Positions 7,558-13,903 of a stretch of DNA of 15,252 nucleotides are shown one piece after another. Numbering within the stretch: position 1 is the stretch's first letter; each line of letters opens with the position of its first letter. Location: contig JAIRNW010000039.1 in the NCBI GenBank assembly GCA_031257795.1, positions 1 to 15,252 on the forward strand, read 5' to 3'. The notes beneath the pieces were generated by a model that was not told the DNA's origin, did not search any database, and saw only the letters and a program-made list of their open reading frames with translations. A program made the translations under genes and the position numbers. This stretch comes from Holosporales bacterium. Its GTDB lineage: Bacteria > Pseudomonadota > Alphaproteobacteria > BNTO01.

Positions 7558-7720
7558 TGGTCTGCGGATTCTATCAAAGTCTGCCTAGTAATCAACAAGA
7601 AAGACCTCTGTCTCTTAAAACTTATTTAAAATTGCAGATTCTTGCCGTTCGTGAGTTTTGTGGCGCACATCAACAAACCTGAGCGCGATCCTGCTAACGC
7701 CGCCCCGATTTAATTGAAAA

Positions 7721-7753
7721 TTAAATAAAAATGTTTATATATTTTTTATTTAA
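7721..7753. promoter_or_regulatory. AT-only inverted repeat upstream of the virion cluster
   Basis: TTAAATAAAAA (7721-7731) and its perfect complement TTTTTATTTAA (7743-7753) flank an 11-nt loop, in the most AT-rich part of the window. It lies about 130 nt before the head-tail connector gene. It may be part of a promoter or UP-like region; function is inferred only from position and composition. Confidence 0.35.
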
Positions 7754-7813
7754 CCAATGGTATCATTTTTGATTTTGAACTAGTTTTCATTTTATTGCTA
7801 GGCTTACTTGAAG

Positions 7814-7834
7814 GGATAAAGACTGTCTTTATCC
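7814..7834. promoter_or_regulatory. perfect operator-like inverted repeat
   Basis: GGATAAAGAC (7814-7823) and GTCTTTATCC (7825-7834) are perfect 10-bp arms around a single central T, a typical geometry for a dimeric repressor or activator site. A further half-site GGGATAAA occurs at 7872-7879, directly before the ATG at 7880. Regulation of the virion-type cluster is inferred. Confidence 0.5.
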
Positions 7835-7879
7835 ATTCCCAACTTTGAGTTGCAAGTTCTAGTTTTTTTAGGGGATAAA

Positions 7880-8419
7880 ATGTTACGCATAGTAGACAAT
7901 TCACACGTTTTGGCCGTCAGCATAAAGAAGGCCAAAAACTTTTTACGCATAGATCACTCAGCAGACGATCAGGATCTCTGCACCTTCATCAAGGCTGCCA
8001 CCGCGTCAATAGAGCAAGATCTCGGCAGAAGCCTGATGACAAAAACATTTTTAAAGCAGGCCTTCATCCGCGCAACAAACAGCGGGTACGCCAAGATACA
8101 GCTGCCGTTCCCGCCTCTTTTGTCTGTGGAGTTGGTTGAGGAGCGCACGTCTTTCAAATTCGAACCGCTCACTCAATATCTCATCAGCCAAGACAAGATG
8201 CTGCCTTGCATTACCTTGCCAAGAACAAACTGTTTGATCCGCGTGCGCTACAAAGCCGGCTACGGAAACAAACCGATGCACATTCCGCCGGACCTCCGGC
8301 ATGCCATCTTAATTATGGTGTCTGACATGTACGAGAATAGGTCCACCGACACAATCATTCCAAACAACTCCTTGCTGCAGATGCTCTTGAACCCGTACAG
8401 GGTCGTGACTCCAATTTGA
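7880..8419 (+). CDS. phage/GTA head-tail connector protein (gp6-like)
   Basis: Structural protein of the connector that joins the portal to the tail in HK97-type phages and gene transfer agents. It is 179 residues. The family pattern is clear: VSIKKAKNFLRIDHSADDQDL near the N-terminus with AATASIEQDLGRSL after it (the helical connector domain), a central strand block with LPFPPLLSVE, RVRYKAGYG, and the C-terminal helix IPPDLRHAILIMVSDMYENRS ending LLNPYRVV. The ATG at 7880 is used because AGGGG lies at 7870-7874 and the family N-terminus begins there; an upstream in-frame start adds only ten residues. It is first of three genes in the order connector, adaptor, tail completion, which is the order in alphaproteobacterial gene transfer agents. 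No portal, capsid or terminase gene lies in this window. Confidence 0.85.
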   Translation: MLRIVDNSHVLAVSIKKAKNFLRIDHSADDQDLCTFIKAATASIEQDLGRSLMTKTFLKQAFIRATNSGYAKIQLPFPPLLSVELVEERTSFKFEPLTQYLISQDKMLPCITLPRTNCLIRVRYKAGYGNKPMHIPPDLRHAILIMVSDMYENRSTDTIIPNNSLLQMLLNPYRVVTPI

Positions 8420-8453
8420 TGGCACTCATATGTATATGTATAGCAACTGTATT

Positions 8454-9050
8454 ATGTCAGGGCAGAGAGCCCTCAAGCGGCCTTTTTTGAAGGACCGGAT
8501 AGAATTGTTTTGTAAAGAGAGCCGCGCGGGCTCAAACGCCGTGCAAACGTCGTATCGCAAAATTGGGGAGATTTGGGCTGAAGTTCATCCTGTAAAAAGG
8601 ATCAACGATCGCTATATCGCGCTAATTCAGGGACTTGGACAAAATATTGCAGATTCTATGTATAGAATCGTTGTTAGAACTCAAAGTGTGCAGCAGGCGC
8701 ATAATAAATTTTTGCAATTATTGAATTCCCAGCAAAACCAGCAAGATTGGCACGCTCCGTCCGAAGAAAGCGAGCAAATTGGGGAAATGGGGCCACTGTC
8801 CCCAAAAGAGTTGCGAGCAGGAGACACGCAGCACAGGCGCGGAGCTGTACTAGACGTACTGCTCAAGCCGAGCAGCTGTTCGACAAGCTCGCAAACTTTT
8901 GGTGACAGTGGCTGTGCGGTTAAGCCATTTTTAAAGATAAATACAATATATTGGAAACGTAAGGAGTTAGGGCTGGTTTTTCCATTCGTAATTTTGGATA
9001 ACTGCGGCATTTTCTCTGAGTCTTTTGGTATTGAAAAAGGGGAAGGATAA
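8454..9050 (+). CDS. phage/GTA head-tail adaptor (gp7-like), with inserted repeat peptide
   Basis: Probable head-closure or adaptor protein, of the phage head-tail joining family. Supporting features are its place directly after the connector gene and the stretch GEIWAEVHPVKRINDR followed by a strand ending YRIVVRTQ, which fits the small beta-barrel. The start is taken as ATG 8454; ATGs at 8430 and 8436 are in frame, and none has a good ribosome binding site. From 8454 it is 198 residues, long for the family (usually just over 100). Residues about 114-153 are encoded by a palindromic element (GPLSPKELRAGDTQHRRGAVLDV). After it, LKINTIYWKRKELGLVFPFVILDNCGI may be the original C-terminal strands. 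The stop TAA overlaps the next ATG by one base, so the genes are translationally linked. Whether the product still folds is unknown. Confidence 0.6.
   Translation: MSGQRALKRPFLKDRIELFCKESRAGSNAVQTSYRKIGEIWAEVHPVKRINDRYIALIQGLGQNIADSMYRIVVRTQSVQQAHNKFLQLLNSQQNQQDWHAPSEESEQIGEMGPLSPKELRAGDTQHRRGAVLDVLLKPSSCSTSSQTFGDSGCAVKPFLKINTIYWKRKELGLVFPFVILDNCGIFSESFGIEKGEG
8792..8912. repeat. palindromic element 10, in frame inside the adaptor gene
   Basis: A 121-bp element with 26-27-nt arms pairing almost perfectly (outer GCCACTGTC and GACAGTGGC, inner GCGAGC and GCTCGC). The core is in reverse orientation. It encodes about 40 residues of the adaptor, with GDTQHRRGAVLDV matching GDTEHRSGAYLDV from the AddA/AddB copy in the same frame. 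Confidence 0.87.
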
Positions 9051-9526
9051 TGGTGGATTTTGGGGTGTTAGTCGCGGTTAGGAAGCTTATTTGCGAAAAA
9101 AGAATAGGCGCTAAATACGGGCTGGTGGGAGGTAATATTTTTATTATGGTCCCTGACGTGTTGCCGCAAACGTGGCCGGCCGTCTTCTTAGAATTAGAGG
9201 AAACTTGGTGTCCAAATGTGAGATCCAAAAGGGTTCCTTATGCGAGAGTGGCCTTTAAGCTGTCCGTATTTTGCAATGATAATGATGGCGCGCACGCAAT
9301 TGATATTTCAAATCAAATATGTTCAGCTTTGAATGGGTTGGACTTATTACTTGATGAAGAAAATTTAGCTGCCTTTAAATTCAAATCTAGCGTTGTGGAT
9401 TTCAAAAAAGTGCTGAAACAACCAAGGAAGGTTGAGCAATTTTATGAAGCCGTTATACGTTCAGCGAAGGCACTTGACGGCATGTACGCGAAGTCGCAGA
9501 AAGAATTAGGGGCGGGGGATTTGTAG
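9050..9526 (+). CDS. phage/GTA tail-completion-like protein (gp8 position)
   Basis: A 158-residue protein starting at ATG 9050, overlapping the previous stop by one base (TAATG). Position after the connector and adaptor, size, and the segment VAFKLSVFCNDNDGAHAIDISNQICSALNGL (strand then helix) fit the tail-terminator or DUF3168-like fold, which caps the tail tube. The sequence match alone is weak. The end (QKELGAGDL) resembles repeat-encoded peptide (KELRAGD in the previous gene), but the flanking element begins only after the stop, so this may be chance or a trace of an older insertion. Confidence 0.55.
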   Translation: MVDFGVLVAVRKLICEKRIGAKYGLVGGNIFIMVPDVLPQTWPAVFLELEETWCPNVRSKRVPYARVAFKLSVFCNDNDGAHAIDISNQICSALNGLDLLLDEENLAAFKFKSSVVDFKKVLKQPRKVEQFYEAVIRSAKALDGMYAKSQKELGAGDL

Positions 9527-9527
9527 G

Positions 9528-9690
9528 ATACACAGCCACAAAAAGTTTGTGGGTTCGTCGAGTCGACGCTCCAACAAAGTCTGCGCCTTTGCCTGGAGCC
9601 CGATATTGCTCGAATGCTCACGTGCCATAAGTACGCGGCACTTCTGTGCTCCGTGTCTCCTGCCAACAACTCTTTTTGTGGTTGGGTATA
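9528..9690. repeat. palindromic element 11 (long-core type)
   Basis: An element of about 163 bp starting directly after the TAG stop of the tail-completion gene. Arms centre on AGCCACAAAAAG and CTTTTTGTGGTTGGG, pairing imperfectly at the outer ends. It has the long core with TCGAGTCGACGC, AACAAAGTCTGCGCCTTTGCC and TTGCTCGAATGCTCACG, as in the copies at 1627-1791 and 14821-14980. It splits the virion cluster and could end or attenuate its transcript. Confidence 0.83.
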
Positions 9691-9803
9691 TACATTTCGA
9701 ACCTGAAAACCAGGATTTTTCTCGACTCGTATGCCGCAATCCATCTGTGGAAAACACATGAGAGTCAGGTGAGATGAGTATATTTCTAGGGGGAAGGAAA
9801 GAT

Positions 9804-10412
9804 ATGCAAACCTGTTTAACTTTAAGTATTGGTAGCCTACCGCCCATGTCTGCGCGCGGCTGCATACAGGAGCTATGGCCTGTGGCTCAAGGGGAATTCA
9901 GGCGAACTATCAACGGTGAGCTCGTGTTCGTTGGCAACATGGAACACAAATACGCCTCAACGATCCGCTGCTCTGACATCTCCCATATTTCAACGGGAAA
10001 CCTGCAAGTAGGAACTGAAGTTCTAGTGGGTTGCATACAAACTCTGTGTCAGAAGATCGACCACGATGAACGCGAAGTAACCCTAGAAAGGGATTTCGTT
10101 GTTGGGTCTGTTCAAGTTTTCGACGAAAAAGGAGACGTTTTCGACAATTTCGAAATCAGTGGCAAGCGCACGGTGAAAATAAATTGGGATTGTCTGCAAA
10201 ACAGGCCTGTCAAACCACCTTTGGAGAGTAACGAGTCTGATGATTTGGTGGCTGGCAACGAGCAATGCAATTTAACTGAATATTCAGATGCGGCCTGCCC
10301 ACTATTTATTTCGTACAACCCGCTTCTTAGAATGAGGGTGATATCGTTCAAGCTCGTTACGGAGGAATGGGAAATGAGGACAGCGTGGCAGCTTAAGCTA
10401 GAAGAGGTCTGA
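9804..10412 (+). CDS. phage tail-associated hypothetical protein
   Basis: A 202-residue protein from ATG 9804, preceded by GGAAGGA at the right distance; an in-frame ATG at 9774 has its purine-rich stretch too close. The N-terminus (PPMSARGCIQEL, then FRRTINGELVFVGNMEHKYASTIRCSD) and the C-terminus (SYNPLLRMRVISFKLVTEEWEMRTAWQLKLEEV as a run of strands) resemble, from memory, a small prophage protein encoded among tail genes, in which a YRPxLxMRV motif and a terminal WxLxLEEV are conserved. No enzymatic motif is visible. It follows the gp6-gp7-gp8 trio on the same strand, separated by one palindromic element, and ends 8 nt before the thiolase gene. Role in the tail is inferred from context. 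Confidence 0.55.
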   Translation: MQTCLTLSIGSLPPMSARGCIQELWPVAQGEFRRTINGELVFVGNMEHKYASTIRCSDISHISTGNLQVGTEVLVGCIQTLCQKIDHDEREVTLERDFVVGSVQVFDEKGDVFDNFEISGKRTVKINWDCLQNRPVKPPLESNESDDLVAGNEQCNLTEYSDAACPLFISYNPLLRMRVISFKLVTEEWEMRTAWQLKLEEV

Positions 10413-10420
10413 GGTTGTAC

Positions 10421-11656
10421 ATGGTCTGTAATAATTTGGGGAAAGTCTGTATAGTTGCTGCCAAAAGAAGCCCTATTGGCGCCTTTGGCGGGTGTTTTAG
10501 CGAAATAAGCGCCGTGGAATTGGGTGAACAAACACTGCGCGGAACTTTGCCTGCAGAAAAATATTCCGATTGCTCTGGAAAAGAGTCTGGCGCATTCACT
10601 GAAGCTCCCCTGTACTCATACTGTGGCTGCACCCTGCAAGCCGGCCTAGGGCAAAATCCCTGCCGCCAGATCGTTGGAAGAGCGCTAGGGCGCAGCGTGT
10701 TTACTGCAATGACTATAAATCAAATGTGCGGCTCCGGCATCACCGCCATCATCCTAGCCAGTAACGCAATCGCTTCACGAAAAACAGAAATCGCGATCGC
10801 GTGCGGGATAGAGAGCATGTCCGGGGCCCCATTTTTACTCAGCAAAGCCCGATTCGGCTACAGAAAGGGAAATAACGAATTGATCGACCATATTCAGAAG
10901 GACGGGCTCGAAGACGCGTACTACCAGCAACCGATGGTTTACTTTGCTGAAGAAACGGCAAAAGCGAACAATATATCCAGGGAAGAGGCCGAGGAGTACG
11001 CCTTGCTGTCTTTCTCTCGTGCGCGGCATGCAATCTCAAACAATTTTTTGTCAGAAGAAATTGTTCCAATCAGAAAAGCCGCAGGACGTGAGCATGAAGA
11101 ATCGCGAGAAGAGTTCTACGCCGTAGACGAGTGCGTTGCTCGGGTTATTCCGAAAAAATTCACAAAATTACGTCCAGTTGTGCCCGGCGGAATATTGACG
11201 CCCGCAACGATCTCCCCCTTCGCGGACGGGGCCGCAAGCCTCGTCATCACATCAGAGGAAATGTCACTCAAATGCGGAGCGCCCACACTTGCCCATATCA
11301 TCGGATACGCCTACTCGGCCGTTGACCCGAGGGAATTCACGAAAGCCCCCATCCCCGCCATCCAGCAAGTCTGCGAGAACGTCGGGTGGCGCCTGGAGGA
11401 CGTGGACTTGTTCGAGGTCAACGAAGCTTTCGCAACTGTGCCGCTCATGGTCGTGCGCCACCTTAAAATCCCGCTTGAGCGCATGAACGTGAATAGTGGA
11501 GCGTGTGTGTACGGGCACCCGCTTGGCTGCAGTGGTGCGCGCATCGTTGTTTCTTTGCTGTACAGCATGAAAAGGCTGAAGAAGAAACGCGGAGTCGCGG
11601 CAGTATGCGTTGGTGGAGGAGAGGGGATTGCGATAGCTCTTGAATTACCTCAATAA
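10421..11656 (+). CDS. acetyl-CoA acetyltransferase (thiolase)
   Basis: Thiolase-fold enzyme that condenses two acetyl-CoA to acetoacetyl-CoA or cleaves 3-ketoacyl-CoA. It is 411 residues, slightly over the usual 390 or so. Motifs: nucleophile Cys103 in NQMCGSGITA, VNEAFA at 333-338, His366 in YGHPLGCSGAR and Cys396 in CVGGGEGIAIALE, so all expected catalytic residues are present. Two odd points: the usual GGAIAxGHP is SGACVYGHP here, and residues 43-70 carry an unusual Cys/Ser-rich stretch before AGLGQNPCRQ. The ATG at 10421 is chosen with GAGG at 10411-10414; a TTG at 10415 is also in frame. It lies 8 nt after a tail-associated gene, so it may be transcribed from the virion cluster. Use in polyhydroxybutyrate, ketone or fatty-acid metabolism cannot be told from the sequence. 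Confidence 0.93.
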   Translation: MVCNNLGKVCIVAAKRSPIGAFGGCFSEISAVELGEQTLRGTLPAEKYSDCSGKESGAFTEAPLYSYCGCTLQAGLGQNPCRQIVGRALGRSVFTAMTINQMCGSGITAIILASNAIASRKTEIAIACGIESMSGAPFLLSKARFGYRKGNNELIDHIQKDGLEDAYYQQPMVYFAEETAKANNISREEAEEYALLSFSRARHAISNNFLSEEIVPIRKAAGREHEESREEFYAVDECVARVIPKKFTKLRPVVPGGILTPATISPFADGAASLVITSEEMSLKCGAPTLAHIIGYAYSAVDPREFTKAPIPAIQQVCENVGWRLEDVDLFEVNEAFATVPLMVVRHLKIPLERMNVNSGACVYGHPLGCSGARIVVSLLYSMKRLKKKRGVAAVCVGGGEGIAIALELPQ

Positions 11657-11675
11657 AAATGCAGAGAATAATTAG

Positions 11676-11702
11676 AGTCTGTTGATATAATGATTTAAAT
11701 CT
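11676..11702. repeat. solo arm of the AGAACC-GTTGACATAA element type
   Basis: GTTGATATAATGATTTAAAT at 11681-11700 closely matches the left arm and adjoining bases of the elements at 1204 and 7417 (GTTGACATAATGATTTAAA), but no core or second arm follows. It looks like a deletion remnant. The change from CATAAT to TATAAT creates a consensus -10 hexamer at 11686-11691, 48 nt before the next start codon, though no matching -35 is seen. Confidence 0.6.
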
Positions 11703-11738
11703 CAGGTAAACAGTCTCTTTCACTAAAGGGGGCCCTGC

Positions 11739-12386
11739 ATGTCTTGGAAAATTCTGGTTTTTAGCACTGTCTTCTTGCTGCATGGCGCTGCTTCCGTCCA
11801 CGGAGAAGAAAACAATAGTTCGCAGATTGTGGACAACTGGCTTGTAGGTCGTTCTCAAAACCCTTTTTACGATATTCCATGCCCTCAATCTCAACGCTGG
11901 CTTGCATTCATAGCAACCGGAATAATCGGTGCGGCCGTAGCCAAAGTTATGGAAGAACGAAGAGGAAGCATATTGACCCCGGGCCTTTACGGTTTTTCTG
12001 TGCTGTATTTCGTGATGTGGCTACTGAGCCCCGGAAATTTTTTCGACGCTAAGCGTGCTGGCTTTTCCGTTTTTCATATATTAGGGTTAGCGGTTGGAGT
12101 CTGCTTCTGTAAATTTTTGCAATTGTTCGTTTTCCAACGAAAAGAAGGCCTGAAACAAGGTGTCCCTGGCGCAGGAGGCAACAAAGAACTAGGCTCTGGA
12201 ACTAACTTGACAAATAGGCTGGCAGATCTGGATAAAAGGGTGACAGCCCTAGAGGCTCTGGAATTGAGGAAACAGCTCGGCGAAGACCCTATAGCGACGG
12301 GTCTTGTAGCTGCTCCAGAGCAAAGTCCTGTAAATGTTATAGGCGAAGCTGATAAAGTCGTTGTGGATTTGACCGGCAATGGCTAA
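11739..12386 (+). CDS. hypothetical exported membrane protein with C-terminal coiled coil
   Basis: I do not recognise this 215-residue protein. It starts at ATG 11739 after a purine-rich GGGGG site. An N-terminal signal sequence is likely (hydrophobic core VFSTVFLLHGAASV, possible cleavage after VHG near residue 22). Three further hydrophobic segments follow: about residues 54-70 (WLAFIATGIIGAAVAKV), 83-97 (GFSVLYFVMWLLSP) and 107-130 (AGFSVFHILGLAVGVCF). A polar tail contains a short heptad region (LTNRLADLDKRVTALEAL, about residues 159-176) able to form a coiled coil. It is flanked by metabolic genes, not clearly in an operon with them. It could be a lineage-specific inner-membrane scaffold; function unknown. 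Confidence 0.75.
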   Translation: MSWKILVFSTVFLLHGAASVHGEENNSSQIVDNWLVGRSQNPFYDIPCPQSQRWLAFIATGIIGAAVAKVMEERRGSILTPGLYGFSVLYFVMWLLSPGNFFDAKRAGFSVFHILGLAVGVCFCKFLQLFVFQRKEGLKQGVPGAGGNKELGSGTNLTNRLADLDKRVTALEALELRKQLGEDPIATGLVAAPEQSPVNVIGEADKVVVDLTGNG

Positions 12387-12541
12387 CGACTTTTTGTTAC
12401 TATTTTTACTTTCACACTATTTCTTCGCAATTACACCAATTCTTTGTACGCCAAGAAATACATCATGTGAGATAAGACTTGCTTTTCCACAACAAGCGCG
12501 GCACACTCGCGGCGAGCGTTAGTTTATTGAGTGGTGATTGC

Positions 12542-13903
12542 GTGAGTAGTTCTAGTAAAAGCAAGTACATAAATGATGTGCTAAACAATACAGCCAAGAA
12601 AAACCCAAACGAACCGGAGTTTTTACAAGCAGTTGAGGAAGTTTTAACTTCCCTTGAAGCGGTTGTTTTAAGGAATCCGCAATACGAAACCCTCTCGATT
12701 TTGGAGAGGTTGGTTGAGCCGGAGAGGGTGATCGAGTTTAGGGTCGCCTGGACCGACGACGCCGGCAAAGTGCGCGTTAATCGCGGGTATAGGGTGCAAT
12801 TCAACAGCGCAATCGGACCATACAAAGGGGGGCTCCGGTTCGACCCTTCGGTTAATCTGTCGATCATGAAATTCCTCGGTTTCGAGCAAACCTTCAAGAA
12901 CAGCCTGACGTCGCTACCAATCGGAGGTGGGAAGGGCGGCTCGGACTTCGATCCAAGCAACAAAAGCGACGGAGAGATCATGCGCTTTTGCCAAGCCTTC
13001 ATGACCGAGCTGTACCGCCACATTGGAGCCAGTGTTGATGTGCCAGCCGGCGATATAGGCGTTTCAGGAAAGGAGATCGGCTACCTGTTTGGGCAATACA
13101 AGCGCATAAGGGGCGCCTTTGAAAACGGGGTTTTGACTGGGAAAGGGATTTCGTACGGCGGCAGCCTGATCCGCCCAGAGGCAACCGGCTACGGCGCGGT
13201 ATTCTACACAATCGAAATGCTCAAACATCGCTCCGACAGTATTCGCGGAAAAACGTTCGCGCTGTCTGGTTTCGGGAACGTTGCCTGGGGAGCCGCAAAG
13301 AAAATCGCGGAGCTCGGGGGAAAGGTCATAACGATTTCCGGCCCAGACGGCTTCGTTCACGATGCGGATGGAATCACAACGGAAGAGAAAATAAATTTCC
13401 TTCTGGAAATGAGGGCCTCCGGCCGCAATCGCTGTGAGGATTATTCCGATAAGTTTAAAAGCGCGTTTTTCAAGGGGCAAAAGCCGTGGGGAGTCGCGGC
13501 GGACGTGGCTATGCCGTGCGCAACGCAAAACGAGGTTGGCGAGGAGGATGCGAAGAAGATTGTGGCGAATAAGACGAAATATTATGTCGAGGTGTCCAAT
13601 ATGCCAACCAGTGCAAAGGCGCTGAGCATACTCTTGGAAAACGGCGTCATGATCGCCCCGGCAAAAGCCGCAAATGCCGGCGGCGTTGCAACTTCGGCCC
13701 TCGAAATGAGCCAAAACGCACTAAGATACAGCTGGACGGCTGAGGAGGTTGAGCAGAAGTTGTGCAAAATCATGCAAAATATATATGCGTCTTCGGTTGC
13801 GGCCGCTGAAAAATACGGGCTGGGCTACAATTTGATCGCAGGCGCCAACATAGCGGGCTTCGAAAAGGTTGCCGAAGCCATGATTGCGCAAGGGATTGTG
13901 TGA
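12542..13903 (+). CDS. gdhA: NADP-specific glutamate dehydrogenase
   Basis: Cytoplasmic hexameric enzyme that interconverts glutamate with 2-oxoglutarate and ammonium (EC 1.4.1.4 type). It follows E. coli GdhA closely along its whole length: LERLVEPERVIEFRV, NSAIGPYKGGLRFDPSVN with the glutamate-site lysines, catalytic-lysine motif GGGKGGSDFDP (Lys131), DVPAGDIGV, KGISYGGSLIRPEATGYG, the dinucleotide fold LSGFGNVAWGA, PCATQNE, NMPT, and KAANAGGVATSALEMSQN. The GTG at 12542 is preferred: it gives 453 residues, similar to E. coli's 447, places KYINDV where the E. coli protein begins, and has GAGTGG upstream. A TTG at 12479 would add 21 unsupported residues. The stop overlaps the mreC start by 4 nt, so the two genes are translationally coupled. 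Confidence 0.96.
   Translation: MSSSSKSKYINDVLNNTAKKNPNEPEFLQAVEEVLTSLEAVVLRNPQYETLSILERLVEPERVIEFRVAWTDDAGKVRVNRGYRVQFNSAIGPYKGGLRFDPSVNLSIMKFLGFEQTFKNSLTSLPIGGGKGGSDFDPSNKSDGEIMRFCQAFMTELYRHIGASVDVPAGDIGVSGKEIGYLFGQYKRIRGAFENGVLTGKGISYGGSLIRPEATGYGAVFYTIEMLKHRSDSIRGKTFALSGFGNVAWGAAKKIAELGGKVITISGPDGFVHDADGITTEEKINFLLEMRASGRNRCEDYSDKFKSAFFKGQKPWGVAADVAMPCATQNEVGEEDAKKIVANKTKYYVEVSNMPTSAKALSILLENGVMIAPAKAANAGGVATSALEMSQNALRYSWTAEEVEQKLCKIMQNIYASSVAAAEKYGLGYNLIAGANIAGFEKVAEAMIAQGIV

Larger units (their letters stand above)
7061..7879. other. 819-nt mostly non-coding region between lolA and the virion cluster
   Basis: The region separates the minus-strand lolA operon from the plus-strand virion-type genes. 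It holds a possible minus-strand gene tail (7062-7187), two palindromic elements (7188-7333, 7417-7557), an AT-rich stretch with a hairpin (7721-7753) and a perfect inverted repeat (7814-7834). Divergent promoters are expected here, but no full -35/-10 pair stood out. Confidence 0.7.

Noticed and set aside
7368..7598. 76-codon minus-strand frame
   Set aside because: It runs mostly through palindromic element 9, which is free of stops in some frames; no independent sign of coding.
7628..7738. Minus-strand frame of about 36 codons ending HERQESAILNKF
   Set aside because: Protein-like but with no start codon, no neighbours to pair with and no recognisable family.
9506..9865. Minus-strand frames of 119 and 105 codons across 9442-9865
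   Set aside because: They read through element 11 (AGDTEHRSAAYL is repeat peptide) and the antisense of flanking genes.
13064..13714. 216-codon minus-strand frame within gdhA
   Set aside because: It lies opposite a fully conserved GDH and has no family resemblance or ribosome binding site.
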